From: Ancylobacter amanitiformis
GTDB lineage: Bacteria > Pseudomonadota > Alphaproteobacteria > Rhizobiales > Xanthobacteraceae
Assembly (NCBI RefSeq): GCF_030814815.1
Contig: NZ_JAUSVR010000006.1
Span: forward strand, 186,001-250,000
DNA: 64,000 bases
Reading direction: 5' to 3'
Made by a program: the position numbers and the translations under genes. Position 1 is the first letter of the stretch; each line of letters opens with the position of its first letter. The notes beneath the pieces were generated by a model. That model searched no databases, had not been told where the DNA came from, and saw only the letters and a list, made by a program, of their open reading frames with translations. Shown in pieces: positions 10,954 to 20,507 of the stretch.

Positions 10954-12102
10954 CTACTCCGCCGAACTCCTGTGCTCGCCGCGCTCGTGAATGGAATTGG
11001 CCCGGCCCACCAGAAGCGTGTCCACCGGCCCGATGCGCGTGGCGTCCTTGTTGGTATAGGGCAGGGAATGCAGCACGTAGCGCATCGCATTGAGACGCGC
11101 GCGCTTCTTGTCGTCCGACTTGATGACCGTCCATGGCGAATCGGCCGTGTCGGTGTGGAAGAACATGGCCTCCTTGGCGCGGGTGTAGTCATCCCATTTG
11201 TCGAGCGAGGCGAGGTCCACCGGGGAGAGCTTCCAGTGCTTCAGCGGGTGCACCTCGCGCTCCTTGAACCGGCGCCGCTGCTCGTCGCGGCTGACCGAGA
11301 ACCAGAACTTGAAGAGGTGGATGCCGCTGCGGGTGATATTGCGCTCGAATTCGGGAGCCTGCCGCAGGAACTCGCGATATTCGTCGTCGGTGCAGAAGCC
11401 CATCACCTTCTCCACCCCGGCGCGGTTGTACCAGCTGCGGTCGAACAGCACGATCTCGCCCGTGGTGGGCAGGTGCTGGACATAGCGCTGGAAATACCAC
11501 TGGCCGCGCTCCACCTCGCTCGGCTTCTCCAGCGCGACGACGCGCGCGCCGCGCGGGTTGAGATGCTCCATGAAGCGCTTGATGGCGCCGCCCTTGCCGG
11601 CGGCGTCGCGGCCCTCGAACAGGATGATCACCCGCTGGCGCGCTTCCTTCACCCAGGATTGCAGCTTGAGAAGCTCGCTCTGCAGCACGAATTTCTCGCG
11701 CTCATAGTCCCGGCGCAGCATCTTGTACTTGAAGGGATAGCCGCCGAGCCGCCAGTCATCGGCCAGTTCGTCGCTGGTCGTGCTGGGACTGCCGGACTTC
11801 CGGGGCATGCCGAGCGACTTGCGCAGCCGCGCCGCGTCGTCGGGCGCGGCGCCGGCGATCAGCGCCTCCAGCCCCTCGCCGGATGAGCGGGAGCCGGCAA
11901 GCTCGGCGGCCACCGAGAGTTCCGCCTGCTGCGCCGCCTCCATCCTCTCATCGGCCAGCCCGCTCTCGACGGAAGGCTCGCGCGCGGAGAGAGCGGAGAG
12001 AACGGAGGGAGCGGATGCGGAAGCGGGAGCCGCTTCGGCGGTGGCGGGCTTGCCCGCGCGCTTGCCCGCCGGGCGGCGCCTGGGTCCGGTGTCGTCCGAC
12101 AT
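10954..12102 (-). CDS. ppk2: Polyphosphate kinase 2
   Basis: PPK2 enzymes use polyphosphate to phosphorylate nucleoside diphosphates (or run in reverse), linking polyphosphate and GTP/ATP pools. The P-loop kinase core begins near residue 115 (DWRLGGYPFKYKMLRRDYE), with Walker A GRDAAGKGG at 164-172 and the catalytic LFDRSWYNRAGVE at 219-231; the C-terminal IGPVDTLLVGRANSI is intact. These features fit the one-domain class I form. The first 110 residues are low-complexity (Ala, Ser, Arg, Lys) and probably disordered, longer than in most members. The gene stands alone on the minus strand, divergent from the polysaccharide locus. Confidence 0.92.
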   Translation of the reverse strand: MSDDTGPRRRPAGKRAGKPATAEAAPASASAPSVLSALSAREPSVESGLADERMEAAQQAELSVAAELAGSRSSGEGLEALIAGAAPDDAARLRKSLGMPRKSGSPSTTSDELADDWRLGGYPFKYKMLRRDYEREKFVLQSELLKLQSWVKEARQRVIILFEGRDAAGKGGAIKRFMEHLNPRGARVVALEKPSEVERGQWYFQRYVQHLPTTGEIVLFDRSWYNRAGVEKVMGFCTDDEYREFLRQAPEFERNITRSGIHLFKFWFSVSRDEQRRRFKEREVHPLKHWKLSPVDLASLDKWDDYTRAKEAMFFHTDTADSPWTVIKSDDKKRARLNAMRYVLHSLPYTNKDATRIGPVDTLLVGRANSIHERGEHRSSAE

Positions 12103-12488
12103 GGCTCGTCTCCTTCTCCGCCGCCGCGTTCGTCTCAGCCGTCGCGCCCGACCGGTGCCGCCACGGGATCTGGCAGGCTGAACACCCAGCTTGAAGGCGC
12201 GCCATGGGGTGAGTCAAATGCCTCCGGAGCGCCGATCGGGGCGGCAACTCGGCCGGCTGCGGCTTTCTGTTTCCCGCCCAAACGATGATATGTAGGCCGC
12301 GATCGAACGGGCGTCCCAGTCGCGGCGGATGGTATCTGCGATGCCCGCCAGATGAGGGAGATAGTCCAAAGTTACGGATAATATTGGAGAGAAGTCTCCG
12401 TGTTAAACGGTAGTTATATCAATATCGCTGCGGCGGGACGAGGCTCGCGAGCAAGAAACACCCCGTAATTTCAGTTGAGGATTGCCAA
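12103..12488. promoter_or_regulatory. Divergent control region between ppk2 and rfbA
   Basis: This 386-base gap shows no gene. The last 140 bases are clearly more AT-rich than the surroundings (about 12350-12430) and contain a small perfect hairpin GGAGA-GAAG-TCTCC at 12386-12399 and several TAT-rich runs suitable for -10 boxes. TGAGGA at 12476-12481 is the ribosome binding site of rfbA. It is the likely main promoter region of the polysaccharide locus, but no single promoter could be chosen. Confidence 0.45.
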
Positions 12489-13361
12489 ATGAAGGGTATT
12501 GTTCTGGCCGGTGGCGCGGGCACGCGCCTGCATCCGATGACGCTCGTGACCTCAAAGCAGCTGATGCCGGTATATGACAAGCCGATGATCTATTACCCGC
12601 TGTCAACGCTGATGCTGGCCGGAATTCGCGAGATCCTGCTGATCTCGACGCCGCATGACCTGCCGCACTTCCAGCGCCTGCTGGGGGATGGCGAGCAATG
12701 GGGCCTGTCGATCCGCTATGCCGAGCAGCCCCATCCCGGCGGACTGGCGCAGGCCTATACGATCGGCGCCGATTTCGTGGCCGGCGGCCCGTCGGCGCTG
12801 GTGCTGGGCGACAACATCTTCTACGGCGCGGGCCTCGGCACGCTGCTGGCGCGCGCATCCGACCGCACCTCCGGCGCCACGGTCTTCGCCTATCACGTGG
12901 TCGATCCCGAGCGTTACGGCGTGGTCGCGTTCAACGATGCGATGCAGGCGCTGTCGATTGAGGAAAAGCCCGCCGTGCCGAAGTCCAACTGGGCGGTGAC
13001 GGGGCTTTATTTCTATGATTCCCGGGTCGTGGATATCGCGGCGAACCTCACGCCCTCCGCGCGTGGCGAACTGGAGATCACCGATGTCAACCGCGCCTAT
13101 CTCGAGAGTGGCGACCTGAATGTCGAGCAGATGGGCCGTGGTTTTGCCTGGCTCGACACCGGCACGCCCGACAGCCTGCTGGAAGCCGCCGAATTCGTGC
13201 GCACGCTCGAAAAGCGCCAGGGCTTCAAGATCGCCTGCCCCGAGGAGATCGCCTACAAGCTCGGCTTCATCGACGCCGACCAGCTCGCGCGCCTCGCCTC
13301 CCAGCTGGGGAAGAGCAGCTATGGCGGCTATCTCAAGCAGCTTCTGGCCAGCGGCGCATGA
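12489..13361 (+). CDS. rfbA: Glucose-1-phosphate thymidylyltransferase
   Basis: RfbA/RmlA makes dTDP-glucose from dTTP and glucose 1-phosphate, the entry to dTDP-rhamnose and other dTDP-deoxysugars. The 290-residue length is typical. The nucleotidyltransferase signature GGAGTRLHP is at residues 8-16, and the other blocks ([37 protein letters not shown]) are all present. It opens the polysaccharide locus and is followed on the same strand by a phosphohexomutase that could supply its substrate. No rfbB, rfbC or rfbD follows, so the dTDP-sugar route must be completed elsewhere in the genome. Confidence 0.96.
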   Translation: MKGIVLAGGAGTRLHPMTLVTSKQLMPVYDKPMIYYPLSTLMLAGIREILLISTPHDLPHFQRLLGDGEQWGLSIRYAEQPHPGGLAQAYTIGADFVAGGPSALVLGDNIFYGAGLGTLLARASDRTSGATVFAYHVVDPERYGVVAFNDAMQALSIEEKPAVPKSNWAVTGLYFYDSRVVDIAANLTPSARGELEITDVNRAYLESGDLNVEQMGRGFAWLDTGTPDSLLEAAEFVRTLEKRQGFKIACPEEIAYKLGFIDADQLARLASQLGKSSYGGYLKQLLASGA

Positions 13362-13499
13362 GGTGCGGGCCAGCCGTGCGGTGCCCGGACCGGCAGGTCC
13401 ATCCGGCTCTTGCCAGCCCGTTTTTCCCGGTCCGTTCGGTCCCGGTGCAATTCGCCGACGCCTGCGCGTCCATCGTCTGAAGAAGGGATGAGGTATTCG

Positions 13500-14999
13500 A
13501 TGTTCCCCTTGCCTGAAGCCTCGCTGAAGCCGAACACCTACGCCTATGAGACCGTGCCGCTGGTGAAGCCGACCGGCTTTCGCGAATATGACGCGCGCTG
13601 GCTGTTCGGCAGCGAGCTGAACCTCATGGGTGTTCAGGCGCTCGGCCTCGGCCTCGGCACGCTGATCCATGAACTGGGCATCCGCCCCGAACTGGTGACG
13701 GGCCACGATTTCCGTGGCTATTCGTCGTCGATCAAGCAGGGACTGGTGCTCGGGCTCATGGCCGCCGGCATCAAGGTGCACGATATCGGCCTCGCCCTCT
13801 CGCCCATGGCCTATTTCGCGCAGTTCGCGCTGGATATTCCCTGCGTCGCCATGGTCACGGCCTCGCATAACGACAATGGCTGGACCGGCGTGAAGATGGG
13901 CGTGAACCGCCCGATGACCTTCGGCCCGGACGAGATGAGCCGCCTCAAGGAAATCGTGCTCTCGGGCGCCGGCATTCAGCGCGCGGGCGGCAGCTACACC
14001 TATGTCGAGAACTTCCCCGAGGTCTACATCAAGGACCTGACCGACCGGCCGAAGCTGAAGAATCCCATCAAGGCCGTGGTCGCCTGCGGCAATGGCACGG
14101 CGGGCGCCTTTGCCCCGCGTATCCTGGAGGCGCTCGGCGTCGAGGTGGTGCCGCTCGACACGGAGCTCGATCACAGCTTCCCCAAATACAACCCCAACCC
14201 GGAAGACATGGAAATGCTGCACGCCATGCGCGATGCGGTATTGGCCTCGGGGGCCGATGTCGGGCTCGGCTTCGACGGCGACGGCGATCGCTGCGGCGTG
14301 GTGGACGATCTGGGCGAGGAAATCTTCGCCGACAAGGTCGGCGTCATGCTGGCGCGCGATCTCTCCGCGCTCTATCCCGGCGCCACGTTCGTGGTCGACG
14401 TGAAGTCGACCGGCCTGTTCGTCACTGATCCAGTGCTGATCGCCAACGGCGTCAAGGCCGATTACTGGAAGACCGGCCATTCCTACATGAAGCGCCGCGT
14501 CAACGAGACCGGCGCGCTGGTCGGCTTCGAGAAGTCGGGGCACTATTTCTTCAACAAGCCGATCGGGCGCGGCTATGATGACGGCCTCGTCTCGGCCATC
14601 GCCATTCTCGACATGCTCGACCGCAATCCGGGCAGGAAGCTGTCCGAATTGAAGGACGCGCTGCCCAAGACCTGGTCCTCGCCGACCATGTCGCCGCACT
14701 GCGCCGATGAAACCAAATATGGCGTGGTCGACGCGGTCGTGAAGCATTTCGAGGCGATGGCGGCGCGCGGCGACACCATTGACGGCCAGAAGATCCGCGA
14801 CCTCGTGACGGTGAACGGCGTGCGCGTCACCGTGGAAGACGGCTCCTGGGGGCTGGTTCGCGCCTCCTCCAACAAGCCGGAACTGGTGGTGGTGGTGGAA
14901 AGCCCGGTATCGGAAGGTCGCATGCGCGACATGTTCGCGCTGGTGGACGGCGTGCTGCGCACCCACCCCGAAGTCGGCGCCTATAATCAGAGCCTGTGA
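13500..14999 (+). CDS. Phosphomannomutase/phosphoglucomutase
   Basis: A 499-residue alpha-D-phosphohexomutase interconverting the 6- and 1-phosphates of mannose and/or glucose. The phosphoserine loop TASHN (120-124, Ser122) and the magnesium-binding DGDGDR (259-264) are intact; the sugar-binding ESGH-like EKSGHYF and the C-terminal phosphate-binding RASSNKPEL follow. It would feed GDP-mannose (for gmd) and, through glucose 1-phosphate, rfbA and UDP-glucose. The ATG at 13500 has GAGG nine bases upstream; an in-frame ATG 12 bases earlier is also possible. It ends in a strong hairpin shared with the convergent glycosyltransferase gene. Confidence 0.93.
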   Translation: MFPLPEASLKPNTYAYETVPLVKPTGFREYDARWLFGSELNLMGVQALGLGLGTLIHELGIRPELVTGHDFRGYSSSIKQGLVLGLMAAGIKVHDIGLALSPMAYFAQFALDIPCVAMVTASHNDNGWTGVKMGVNRPMTFGPDEMSRLKEIVLSGAGIQRAGGSYTYVENFPEVYIKDLTDRPKLKNPIKAVVACGNGTAGAFAPRILEALGVEVVPLDTELDHSFPKYNPNPEDMEMLHAMRDAVLASGADVGLGFDGDGDRCGVVDDLGEEIFADKVGVMLARDLSALYPGATFVVDVKSTGLFVTDPVLIANGVKADYWKTGHSYMKRRVNETGALVGFEKSGHYFFNKPIGRGYDDGLVSAIAILDMLDRNPGRKLSELKDALPKTWSSPTMSPHCADETKYGVVDAVVKHFEAMAARGDTIDGQKIRDLVTVNGVRVTVEDGSWGLVRASSNKPELVVVVESPVSEGRMRDMFALVDGVLRTHPEVGAYNQSL

Positions 15000-15005
15000 G
15001 GGCGA

Positions 15006-15035
15006 CCCGCGCCGCGGCACCGGCTGCGGCGCGGG
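15006..15035. terminator. Bidirectional terminator-like hairpin
   Basis: Ten-base perfect GC stem (15006-15015 with 15026-15035), extendable inward by three pairs with a wobble, between the convergent phosphohexomutase and glycosyltransferase genes. No T-run. Confidence 0.5.
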
Positions 15036-15069
15036 ATCACTGGCGGGACATGCGGCGGGCGGCTCCGGC

Positions 15070-15978
15070 TCAGGAGAGGATGCCGTCCCGCTTCAGCATC
15101 TCGTAGGCGGTGAGGCCCTGTGCCTGCGCCCGGCGTTCCAGCTCCAGAAGCGAGGCGTCGACATAGGTGCGGTACCAGTAGGCTTGGAAGAAGTGGAAGA
15201 AGAAGCCCTCCTTCCCGTCCAGGAAGCCGCGGCCGATCACGTAGCGATAGACGAAATACAGCGAGGAGCGCAGCGCGGTGGGCAGCCGGTTGTAGATGCG
15301 CTCCTTGAGGAAGCGCTTGCGCCGGGCCGATCCGCTGAGATCGGCGGCCTTCTCCCGGCTCTCCCCGGCCGCGCGCGAGGCGATGATGTCGTAGGCCTCG
15401 CGCCGCGCATAGCCGATATGCTTGCCGGTCCACCAGGCGATGTCGTTCAGGTTGTGGTCGACGAGGTCGCCCGGCAGCGTCGCCGTGACGGGGGCCTCGA
15501 CCAGGATGTGCTCGTCCATCCAGCGCTGCTCGATGCGCCCCGCGCCGCTGCGCCAGAGCCGCAGCATGAGCGCGGGGTAGAAGAAGCCATGGGTGATCGG
15601 CCGGTCGAGAAACACCACCTTGCGGCGAAAATAGACCGCGTTCACCGTGCCGGGGCGGGCGAGAAAGTCGCCGATCGCCTGCTGCAGCGCGGGCTCCAGA
15701 TATTCGTCGGCATCGATGCGCATGGTCCAGCCGGTGGTGATGCCGGCATTGTCGAGGCCCCACTGGAACTGGGTGGCGTAGTTGCGCCACGGGTTGAGGA
15801 ACACCTCGGCGCCGTGCGCGCGGGCGATCTCCGCCGTGTCGTCGGTGGAATGGCTGTCGATCACGCAGATGCGCGCGGCCACCGGGCGCAGGCTGTCGAT
15901 GCAGCGGGCAATATGCTTCGCCTCGTTGAAGGTGAGGACGATGGCGGTGATCCCGCCGGGGCTGTCGTTCCGCGCCAT
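15070..15978 (-). CDS. Family 2 glycosyltransferase (WaaE/KdtX-like)
   Basis: A 302-residue inverting glycosyltransferase with a GT-A fold: the N-terminal nucleotide-sugar region TAIVLTFNEAKHIARC, the DxD motif RIDADEY (about residues 87-93) and a catalytic region with WMDEHI. The middle of the protein (KHIGYARREAYDII) and the aromatic segment GRGFLDGKEGFFFHFFQAYWYRTYVDA match the WaaE/KdtX-type branch, which adds sugars to lipid-linked glycans at the inner face of the membrane. It is separated by only two bases from the upstream fusion gene, so the two are probably co-transcribed. Donor and acceptor are unknown. Confidence 0.9.
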   Translation of the reverse strand: MARNDSPGGITAIVLTFNEAKHIARCIDSLRPVAARICVIDSHSTDDTAEIARAHGAEVFLNPWRNYATQFQWGLDNAGITTGWTMRIDADEYLEPALQQAIGDFLARPGTVNAVYFRRKVVFLDRPITHGFFYPALMLRLWRSGAGRIEQRWMDEHILVEAPVTATLPGDLVDHNLNDIAWWTGKHIGYARREAYDIIASRAAGESREKAADLSGSARRKRFLKERIYNRLPTALRSSLYFVYRYVIGRGFLDGKEGFFFHFFQAYWYRTYVDASLLELERRAQAQGLTAYEMLKRDGILS

Positions 15979-15980
15979 GC

Positions 15981-17909
15981 TCAGCGCCTCCGGAAGGGTG
16001 TGCGGGGCTTCAGCGCCACGGCGGGGTTACCCGAATAGATGGTCCAGTCCTTGAGGTCGCGCAGGGCGACCCCGCGCGCGCCGAGCACCGCGCCTTCGCC
16101 CACGGTGACGCCGGGCCCCACGAAGGCCTCGGCGCAGATCCACGCGTCGTCATGGATGGTGATCGGCCGCACGCGCAGCTGGAAGTCGGAGCTCTGCACG
16201 TCATGGGTACCGCTGCACAGATGCGCGCGCTGCGAGACGACGACATGGTGGCCGATCCGCGTCGGCGCCATGCAATAGCAGATGACGCCCGGCCCCAGCG
16301 CCGAATAGGGCGCCATGTCGAGATTGGGCGGATACCAGATCCGCGCGCTGCCATAGACCTGCACGCCCTTGCCGATCCGCGCGCCGAACAGGCGCAGCAG
16401 CATGGCGCGCCAGCGCCGCAGCGGCGGCGGCGTCCAGGAGGCGAGCAGTGCCCAGGTGATCTGCCACACCGCCCGCAGCAGCCGGTGCTTCAGCGGGAAG
16501 CTCGGGGCGCCCTCGAACGTGGCGGTGCTGTTCGCCGCCAGCGGGCCGTCGGCGGAGGGCGCGGCGGAGGACGCGGGAGAGAGCGAGGGCGTCGCCATGG
16601 CATCCATCGGCGCCGGCATGGCGGGCACGTCCTCGTGCAGTCCCGCCTCGTGCAGTCCCGCCTCGGGCAATCCCACCTCGGTGAATCTCTCTTGGGTCGG
16701 GCGCGCGTCGCCGCGATAGGTGGCGACCAGCGCGCTCACCACGGCGTCCTGCGAGAACACTTCGCGGTGCAGTTGCCGGGCGTTTTCCACCATGGCTTCC
16801 ACCCGCGCCTGCGGCCAGGCGCCGAAATCGGCGATCTCCCGTTCCAGCGCGGCGGCGTCGGGGCTGATGGCCAGCGCGGCGCCGCGCTCGAAGCCGATGC
16901 CGAGATTGCAGGCCGGTGTCATCAGCACCGGCAGCCCGGCGGCCCAGGCCTCCAGCACGGTCATCGGCAGGCCCTCGCTCTTGGAGGGCAGCAGCAGCGC
17001 GTGCGCGCCGGCCAGCGAGCGGGCCTTGCCGTCGCCATATTGCGGGCCGGCATAGGTGACGTTGCCGAAGCGCGCGGCGAGCGCCTCGATCCGCCCGGCG
17101 AAATCGGGCGAGCCATCGACCCAGCCGCAGAACACCAGCTGGTTGCCGCCCGCGAAATCGGCGCTTCCCGCGCTCAGCGACTCCCAGGCGTCGCACAATT
17201 CGCGCCAGCCCTTCTTTTCGTGGATGCGGCCGAAGAACAGATGGACGCGCCGCCCCTCCATGGCCGGCTGCCACCAGTCCGGCCGCAGCTCGACCACGGG
17301 CGCGGGGGGCACGAAATTCGGCACGACGACGCAGGAGGCTGCCGTGCCGAGCGCCGCCTCGACATCGGCGCGCTCTTTCACGGTCAGCACCTGGATCGCG
17401 TCGGCCTTGCGCAGGAACCGGTCCTGATAGAGCGCGGAGACCGTCGCCTTCAGCCGGCGCGAGCGGGCCATGATCCAGGCCTCCAGCATGCCGTGCGGCG
17501 TCACCACCACGCGCTGGCCGCGCCATCGGCTTTTCGACAGATGCGCGCACAGGTCATGAAACATCCACACGCCATGCACATGCAGCACATCCGCCCGGCG
17601 CCGCAGGAGGAAGGCGAGCATGCCGGGCGAGAAGCCGAAATTGCTCGGCCCATGGGAGCGGAAGGCGTGGATCGGCACGTCCGGCCAGCCGGGACGGTCG
17701 GCCGCGAAATGTTCGCTTTCCAGCGTCACCACCTCCAGCGCGATATCGGGCCGGCGCGCCAGCGCATGGGCGAGAAGGCGCGCGGATTCCGAAACGCCGC
17801 CGGCGCTGCGGCAGATGGCCGGCAGCACGAGGAAGATGCGCGTCGGCGGCATGTCGGGTTGCGCGCCGGCGCCCGTGGCGCGGCCCTCAGCGTTCATCAT
17901 CGTGGACAT
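15981..17909 (-). CDS. Fusion of a GT4 glycosyltransferase and a WcaF-type acetyltransferase
   Basis: A 642-residue bifunctional protein. Residues about 25-400 form a GT-B, family 4 retaining glycosyltransferase (AGGVSESARLL loop at the start, FGRIHEKKGW and the E-x7-E region LLPSKSEGLPMTVLEAWAAG). Residues about 450-642 form a left-handed beta-helix acyltransferase of the WcaF/colanic-acid type (IGHHVVVSQRAHLCSGTHD, then hexapeptide repeats IHDDAWICAEAFVGPGVTVGEG and YSGNPA). The join carries a 15-base tandem repeat encoding EAGLHEAGLHE-like residues (about 407-426). The two activities are normally separate proteins; here one protein would add and then acetylate a sugar. The ATG at 17909 is the likeliest start, but ribosome binding sites are weak and 17900 is possible. 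Confidence 0.88.
   Translation of the reverse strand: MSTMMNAEGRATGAGAQPDMPPTRIFLVLPAICRSAGGVSESARLLAHALARRPDIALEVVTLESEHFAADRPGWPDVPIHAFRSHGPSNFGFSPGMLAFLLRRRADVLHVHGVWMFHDLCAHLSKSRWRGQRVVVTPHGMLEAWIMARSRRLKATVSALYQDRFLRKADAIQVLTVKERADVEAALGTAASCVVVPNFVPPAPVVELRPDWWQPAMEGRRVHLFFGRIHEKKGWRELCDAWESLSAGSADFAGGNQLVFCGWVDGSPDFAGRIEALAARFGNVTYAGPQYGDGKARSLAGAHALLLPSKSEGLPMTVLEAWAAGLPVLMTPACNLGIGFERGAALAISPDAAALEREIADFGAWPQARVEAMVENARQLHREVFSQDAVVSALVATYRGDARPTQERFTEVGLPEAGLHEAGLHEDVPAMPAPMDAMATPSLSPASSAAPSADGPLAANSTATFEGAPSFPLKHRLLRAVWQITWALLASWTPPPLRRWRAMLLRLFGARIGKGVQVYGSARIWYPPNLDMAPYSALGPGVICYCMAPTRIGHHVVVSQRAHLCSGTHDVQSSDFQLRVRPITIHDDAWICAEAFVGPGVTVGEGAVLGARGVALRDLKDWTIYSGNPAVALKPRTPFRRR
16631..16690. 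repeat. 15-bp tandem repeat in a domain linker
   Basis: Four in-frame units (16631-16645 and 16646-16660 identical, 16661-16675 and 16676-16690 diverged). They code for the flexible junction between the glycosyltransferase and acetyltransferase halves of the fusion gene. Confidence 0.9.
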
Positions 17910-18501
17910 GTTGTCTCGAAGGCAAGGGCGGATTCGCAAGGGAGGATGGCGGGAACTGATGGATACCACGCCCGCCGCCCGGGGGAAGGCGCCGCGCGCC
18001 ACAATCGTGGCTCGGGCAAAATCCGGGATCGAGCATGACGGAAGCGGAATCATCGCAGGGCGCGCATGGTGACAGCGGATGTGCGGCCGATTAGAGTGCA
18101 CCGCAATAAGTGCTTCGGGGGCTGAAGCGCCGAGATTGCAAGGGCCGATTCGACGTTCGCGGCATGTCTGCCGCCTGCGTGGGCAAGGCGTGTTTGGGCG
18201 CTATGGCCATGTGGGCCGGTGGGGACGAGTTGACGTTTGCGGTGTGGTGGCGCGGCCGGGCTGTGTCGTGCGGGGCGGGACGGGGCGAGGATGCCGGTTT
18301 GACGGCCTCGTGGCTGCGCGCGCGCCGGCCCGCCGGGCTCGCTTTCGACCGGCCTTCCCCCACGGCCTGCGTCCATCCCGCCCGGTCGGCCGTCCCGTCT
18401 CCGGCCTCGTCTTCCGCCCCGTCTTCCGCCCTCTTGGCCTCGTTCGTTTCCGCCACCCTGCCCAACTTCCCTCTGCACCGCGTCAAGGACTGCGTACAAA
18501 G
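17910..18501. promoter_or_regulatory. Divergent intergenic region before gmd
   Basis: This 590-base stretch separates the fusion gene (minus) from gmd (plus). A 131-codon open frame exists at 18110-18505 but its composition (Ala, Ser, Arg, Pro rich with no domain) is that of non-coding GC-rich DNA. CGTCTTCCGCCC-type short repeats occur near 18400-18430. It must hold the promoters of both units, although none can be singled out. Confidence 0.4.
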
Positions 18502-19572
18502 ATGACTTCGACCCGTAAGGTTGCCCTGATCACCGGCGTCACCGGGCAGGACGGCGCCTATCTTGCGCAGCTTCTGATCGACAAGGGCTATCTGGTCCAC
18601 GGCGTGAAGCGGCGCTCATCCTCCTTCAACACCGGACGCATCGAGAATATCTATCAGGATCCGCACGAGACGGATCCGCGCTTCATCCTGCATTACGGCG
18701 ACATGACCGATGCGACCAACCTGATCCGCATCGTGCAGGAGACGCAGCCCGACGAGATCTACAATCTCGCCGCGCAGTCGCATGTGCAGGTGTCGTTCGA
18801 AACGCCGGAATATACCGCCAATGCCGACGGCATCGGCACGCTGCGCCTGCTGGAGGCGATCCGCATTCTCGGCCTCGAGAAGAAGACCCGCTTCTACCAG
18901 GCCTCGACCTCCGAGCTCTACGGCCTCGTGCAGGAAGTGCCGCAGTCGGAGACGACGCCGTTCTATCCGCGCTCGCCCTATGCGGCGGCCAAGCTCTATG
19001 CCTACTGGATCGTGGTGAACTACCGCGAGGCCTATGGCCTGTATGCCGCCAACGGCATCCTGTTCAATCATGAGAGCCCGCTGCGCGGCGAGACCTTCGT
19101 CACCCGCAAGATCACCCGCGCCGCCGCCGCCATCAAGCTGGGCAAGCAGGAAAAGCTCTATCTCGGCAATCTCGACGCCAAGCGCGACTGGGGCCATGCC
19201 CGCGAATATGTGCGCGGCATGTGGCTGATCCTGCAGCAGGACGTGCCCGAGGATTTCGTGCTCGCCACCGGCGAAACGACGGAAGTGCGCCAGTTCGTGA
19301 GCTGGGCCTTCGAGGATGTCGGCATCACGCTGGAATGGCGCGGCAGCGGCGTCGAGGAAAAGGGCTATGACACGGCCACCGGCCGTGTGCTGGTCGAGGT
19401 CGATCCGCGTTATTTCCGCCCGACCGAGGTGGACCTGCTGATCGGCGACCCGCGCAAGGCGCACGAGAAGCTGGGCTGGAAGCACGACACGTCGGTGCGC
19501 GAACTCTGCCGCGAGATGGTGGTCGAGGACCTCCGGGTCATGCAGACCTCGACCATCATGAAGGAGGCCTGA
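18502..19572 (+). CDS. gmd: GDP-mannose 4,6-dehydratase
   Basis: Gmd converts GDP-D-mannose to GDP-4-keto-6-deoxy-D-mannose with bound NADP, the first step to GDP-fucose. The 356-residue protein carries the dinucleotide motif GVTGQDG (residues 12-18), the STSELYG block (135-141), the catalytic Y160-x3-K164 within [15 protein letters not shown], and the conserved [16 protein letters not shown] segment. The ATG at 18502 gives the standard [17 protein letters not shown]-terminus. The stop lies three bases before the fcl start, so the two form an operon, with the downstream glycosyltransferase overlapping fcl. Confidence 0.97.
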   Translation: MTSTRKVALITGVTGQDGAYLAQLLIDKGYLVHGVKRRSSSFNTGRIENIYQDPHETDPRFILHYGDMTDATNLIRIVQETQPDEIYNLAAQSHVQVSFETPEYTANADGIGTLRLLEAIRILGLEKKTRFYQASTSELYGLVQEVPQSETTPFYPRSPYAAAKLYAYWIVVNYREAYGLYAANGILFNHESPLRGETFVTRKITRAAAAIKLGKQEKLYLGNLDAKRDWGHAREYVRGMWLILQQDVPEDFVLATGETTEVRQFVSWAFEDVGITLEWRGSGVEEKGYDTATGRVLVEVDPRYFRPTEVDLLIGDPRKAHEKLGWKHDTSVRELCREMVVEDLRVMQTSTIMKEA

Positions 19573-19574
19573 TC

Positions 19575-20507
19575 GTGTACGATCTGGCCGGCAAGAAGGT
19601 CTTCGTGGCCGGGCATCGCGGCATGGTCGGCTCGGCGGTGGTGCGCCGCCTCGCCTCGGAGGGCTGCGAGGTCATCACCGCCACCCGCGCGGAGGCGGAC
19701 CTGAAGAACCAGGCTGCGGTCGAGGCCTTCATGGCACGGGCGCGGCCGGACGTCGTGGTGATCGCCGCCGCCAAGGTCGGCGGCATCCTCGCCAACGACA
19801 CGTTTCCCGCCGATTTTCTCTACGACAACCTGATGATCGAGGCGAACCTCATTGCCGCCGCGCATAATGTCGGCGTGGGCAAGCTGCTTTTTCTCGGCTC
19901 CTCCTGCATCTATCCGAAATTCGCGGAACAGCCGATATCCGAGGATTCGCTGCTCACCGGCCCGCTGGAGCCGACCAATGAGTGGTACGCGATCGCCAAG
20001 ATCGCCGGCATCAAGCTGGCGCAGGCCTATCGTCGCCAGCACGGGCACGACTACATCAGCGCCATGCCGACCAATCTCTACGGGCCGGGCGACAATTTCG
20101 ACCTCAATTCCAGCCATGTGATGCCGGCGCTGATCCGCAAGGCGCATGAGGCGAAGCTGCGCGGCGACCGCGAAGTCGTCGTCTGGGGCACCGGCACGCC
20201 GCGCCGCGAGTTCCTGCACTGCGACGACTGCGCCGACGCGCTGGTCTTCCTGCTCAAGAACTATTCCGGCTACGAGCACGTCAATGTCGGCTCCGGCGAG
20301 GATGTCACCATTCTCGAACTCACCCGCCTCGTCTGCGAGGTGGTGGGCTTCGAAGGCGAGATCGTGCATGACCTCACCAAGCCGGACGGCACGCCGCGCA
20401 AGCTGATGAGCGCGGACAAGCTGCGCGCGCTCGGCTGGGCGCCGCGCATCGGCCTGAAGCAGGGCCTCGCCGAGACCTATGAGTGGTTCAAGGCCCATGC
20501 CGCCTGA
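19575..20507 (+). CDS. fcl: GDP-L-fucose synthase
   Basis: Fcl (WcaG) epimerises and reduces GDP-4-keto-6-deoxymannose to GDP-L-fucose with NADPH. The 310-residue protein has the cofactor motif GHRGMVGS (13-20), SSCIYPKFA with the catalytic Ser near 110, Y138-x3-K142 in NEWYAIAK, and the fucose-synthase-specific [12 protein letters not shown] block. The start is a GTG at 19575 with AAGGAGG six bases upstream. The upstream gmd stop is almost adjacent and the downstream GT4 gene overlaps its end by 11 bases. With gmd it assigns fucose (or a related 6-deoxyhexose) to the polymer. Confidence 0.97.
   Translation: MYDLAGKKVFVAGHRGMVGSAVVRRLASEGCEVITATRAEADLKNQAAVEAFMARARPDVVVIAAAKVGGILANDTFPADFLYDNLMIEANLIAAAHNVGVGKLLFLGSSCIYPKFAEQPISEDSLLTGPLEPTNEWYAIAKIAGIKLAQAYRRQHGHDYISAMPTNLYGPGDNFDLNSSHVMPALIRKAHEAKLRGDREVVVWGTGTPRREFLHCDDCADALVFLLKNYSGYEHVNVGSGEDVTILELTRLVCEVVGFEGEIVHDLTKPDGTPRKLMSADKLRALGWAPRIGLKQGLAETYEWFKAHAA

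Noticed and set aside
18110-18505. 131-codon open frame just before gmd
   Set aside because: No ribosome binding site, no domain, biased composition; it overlaps the gmd start and looks non-coding.
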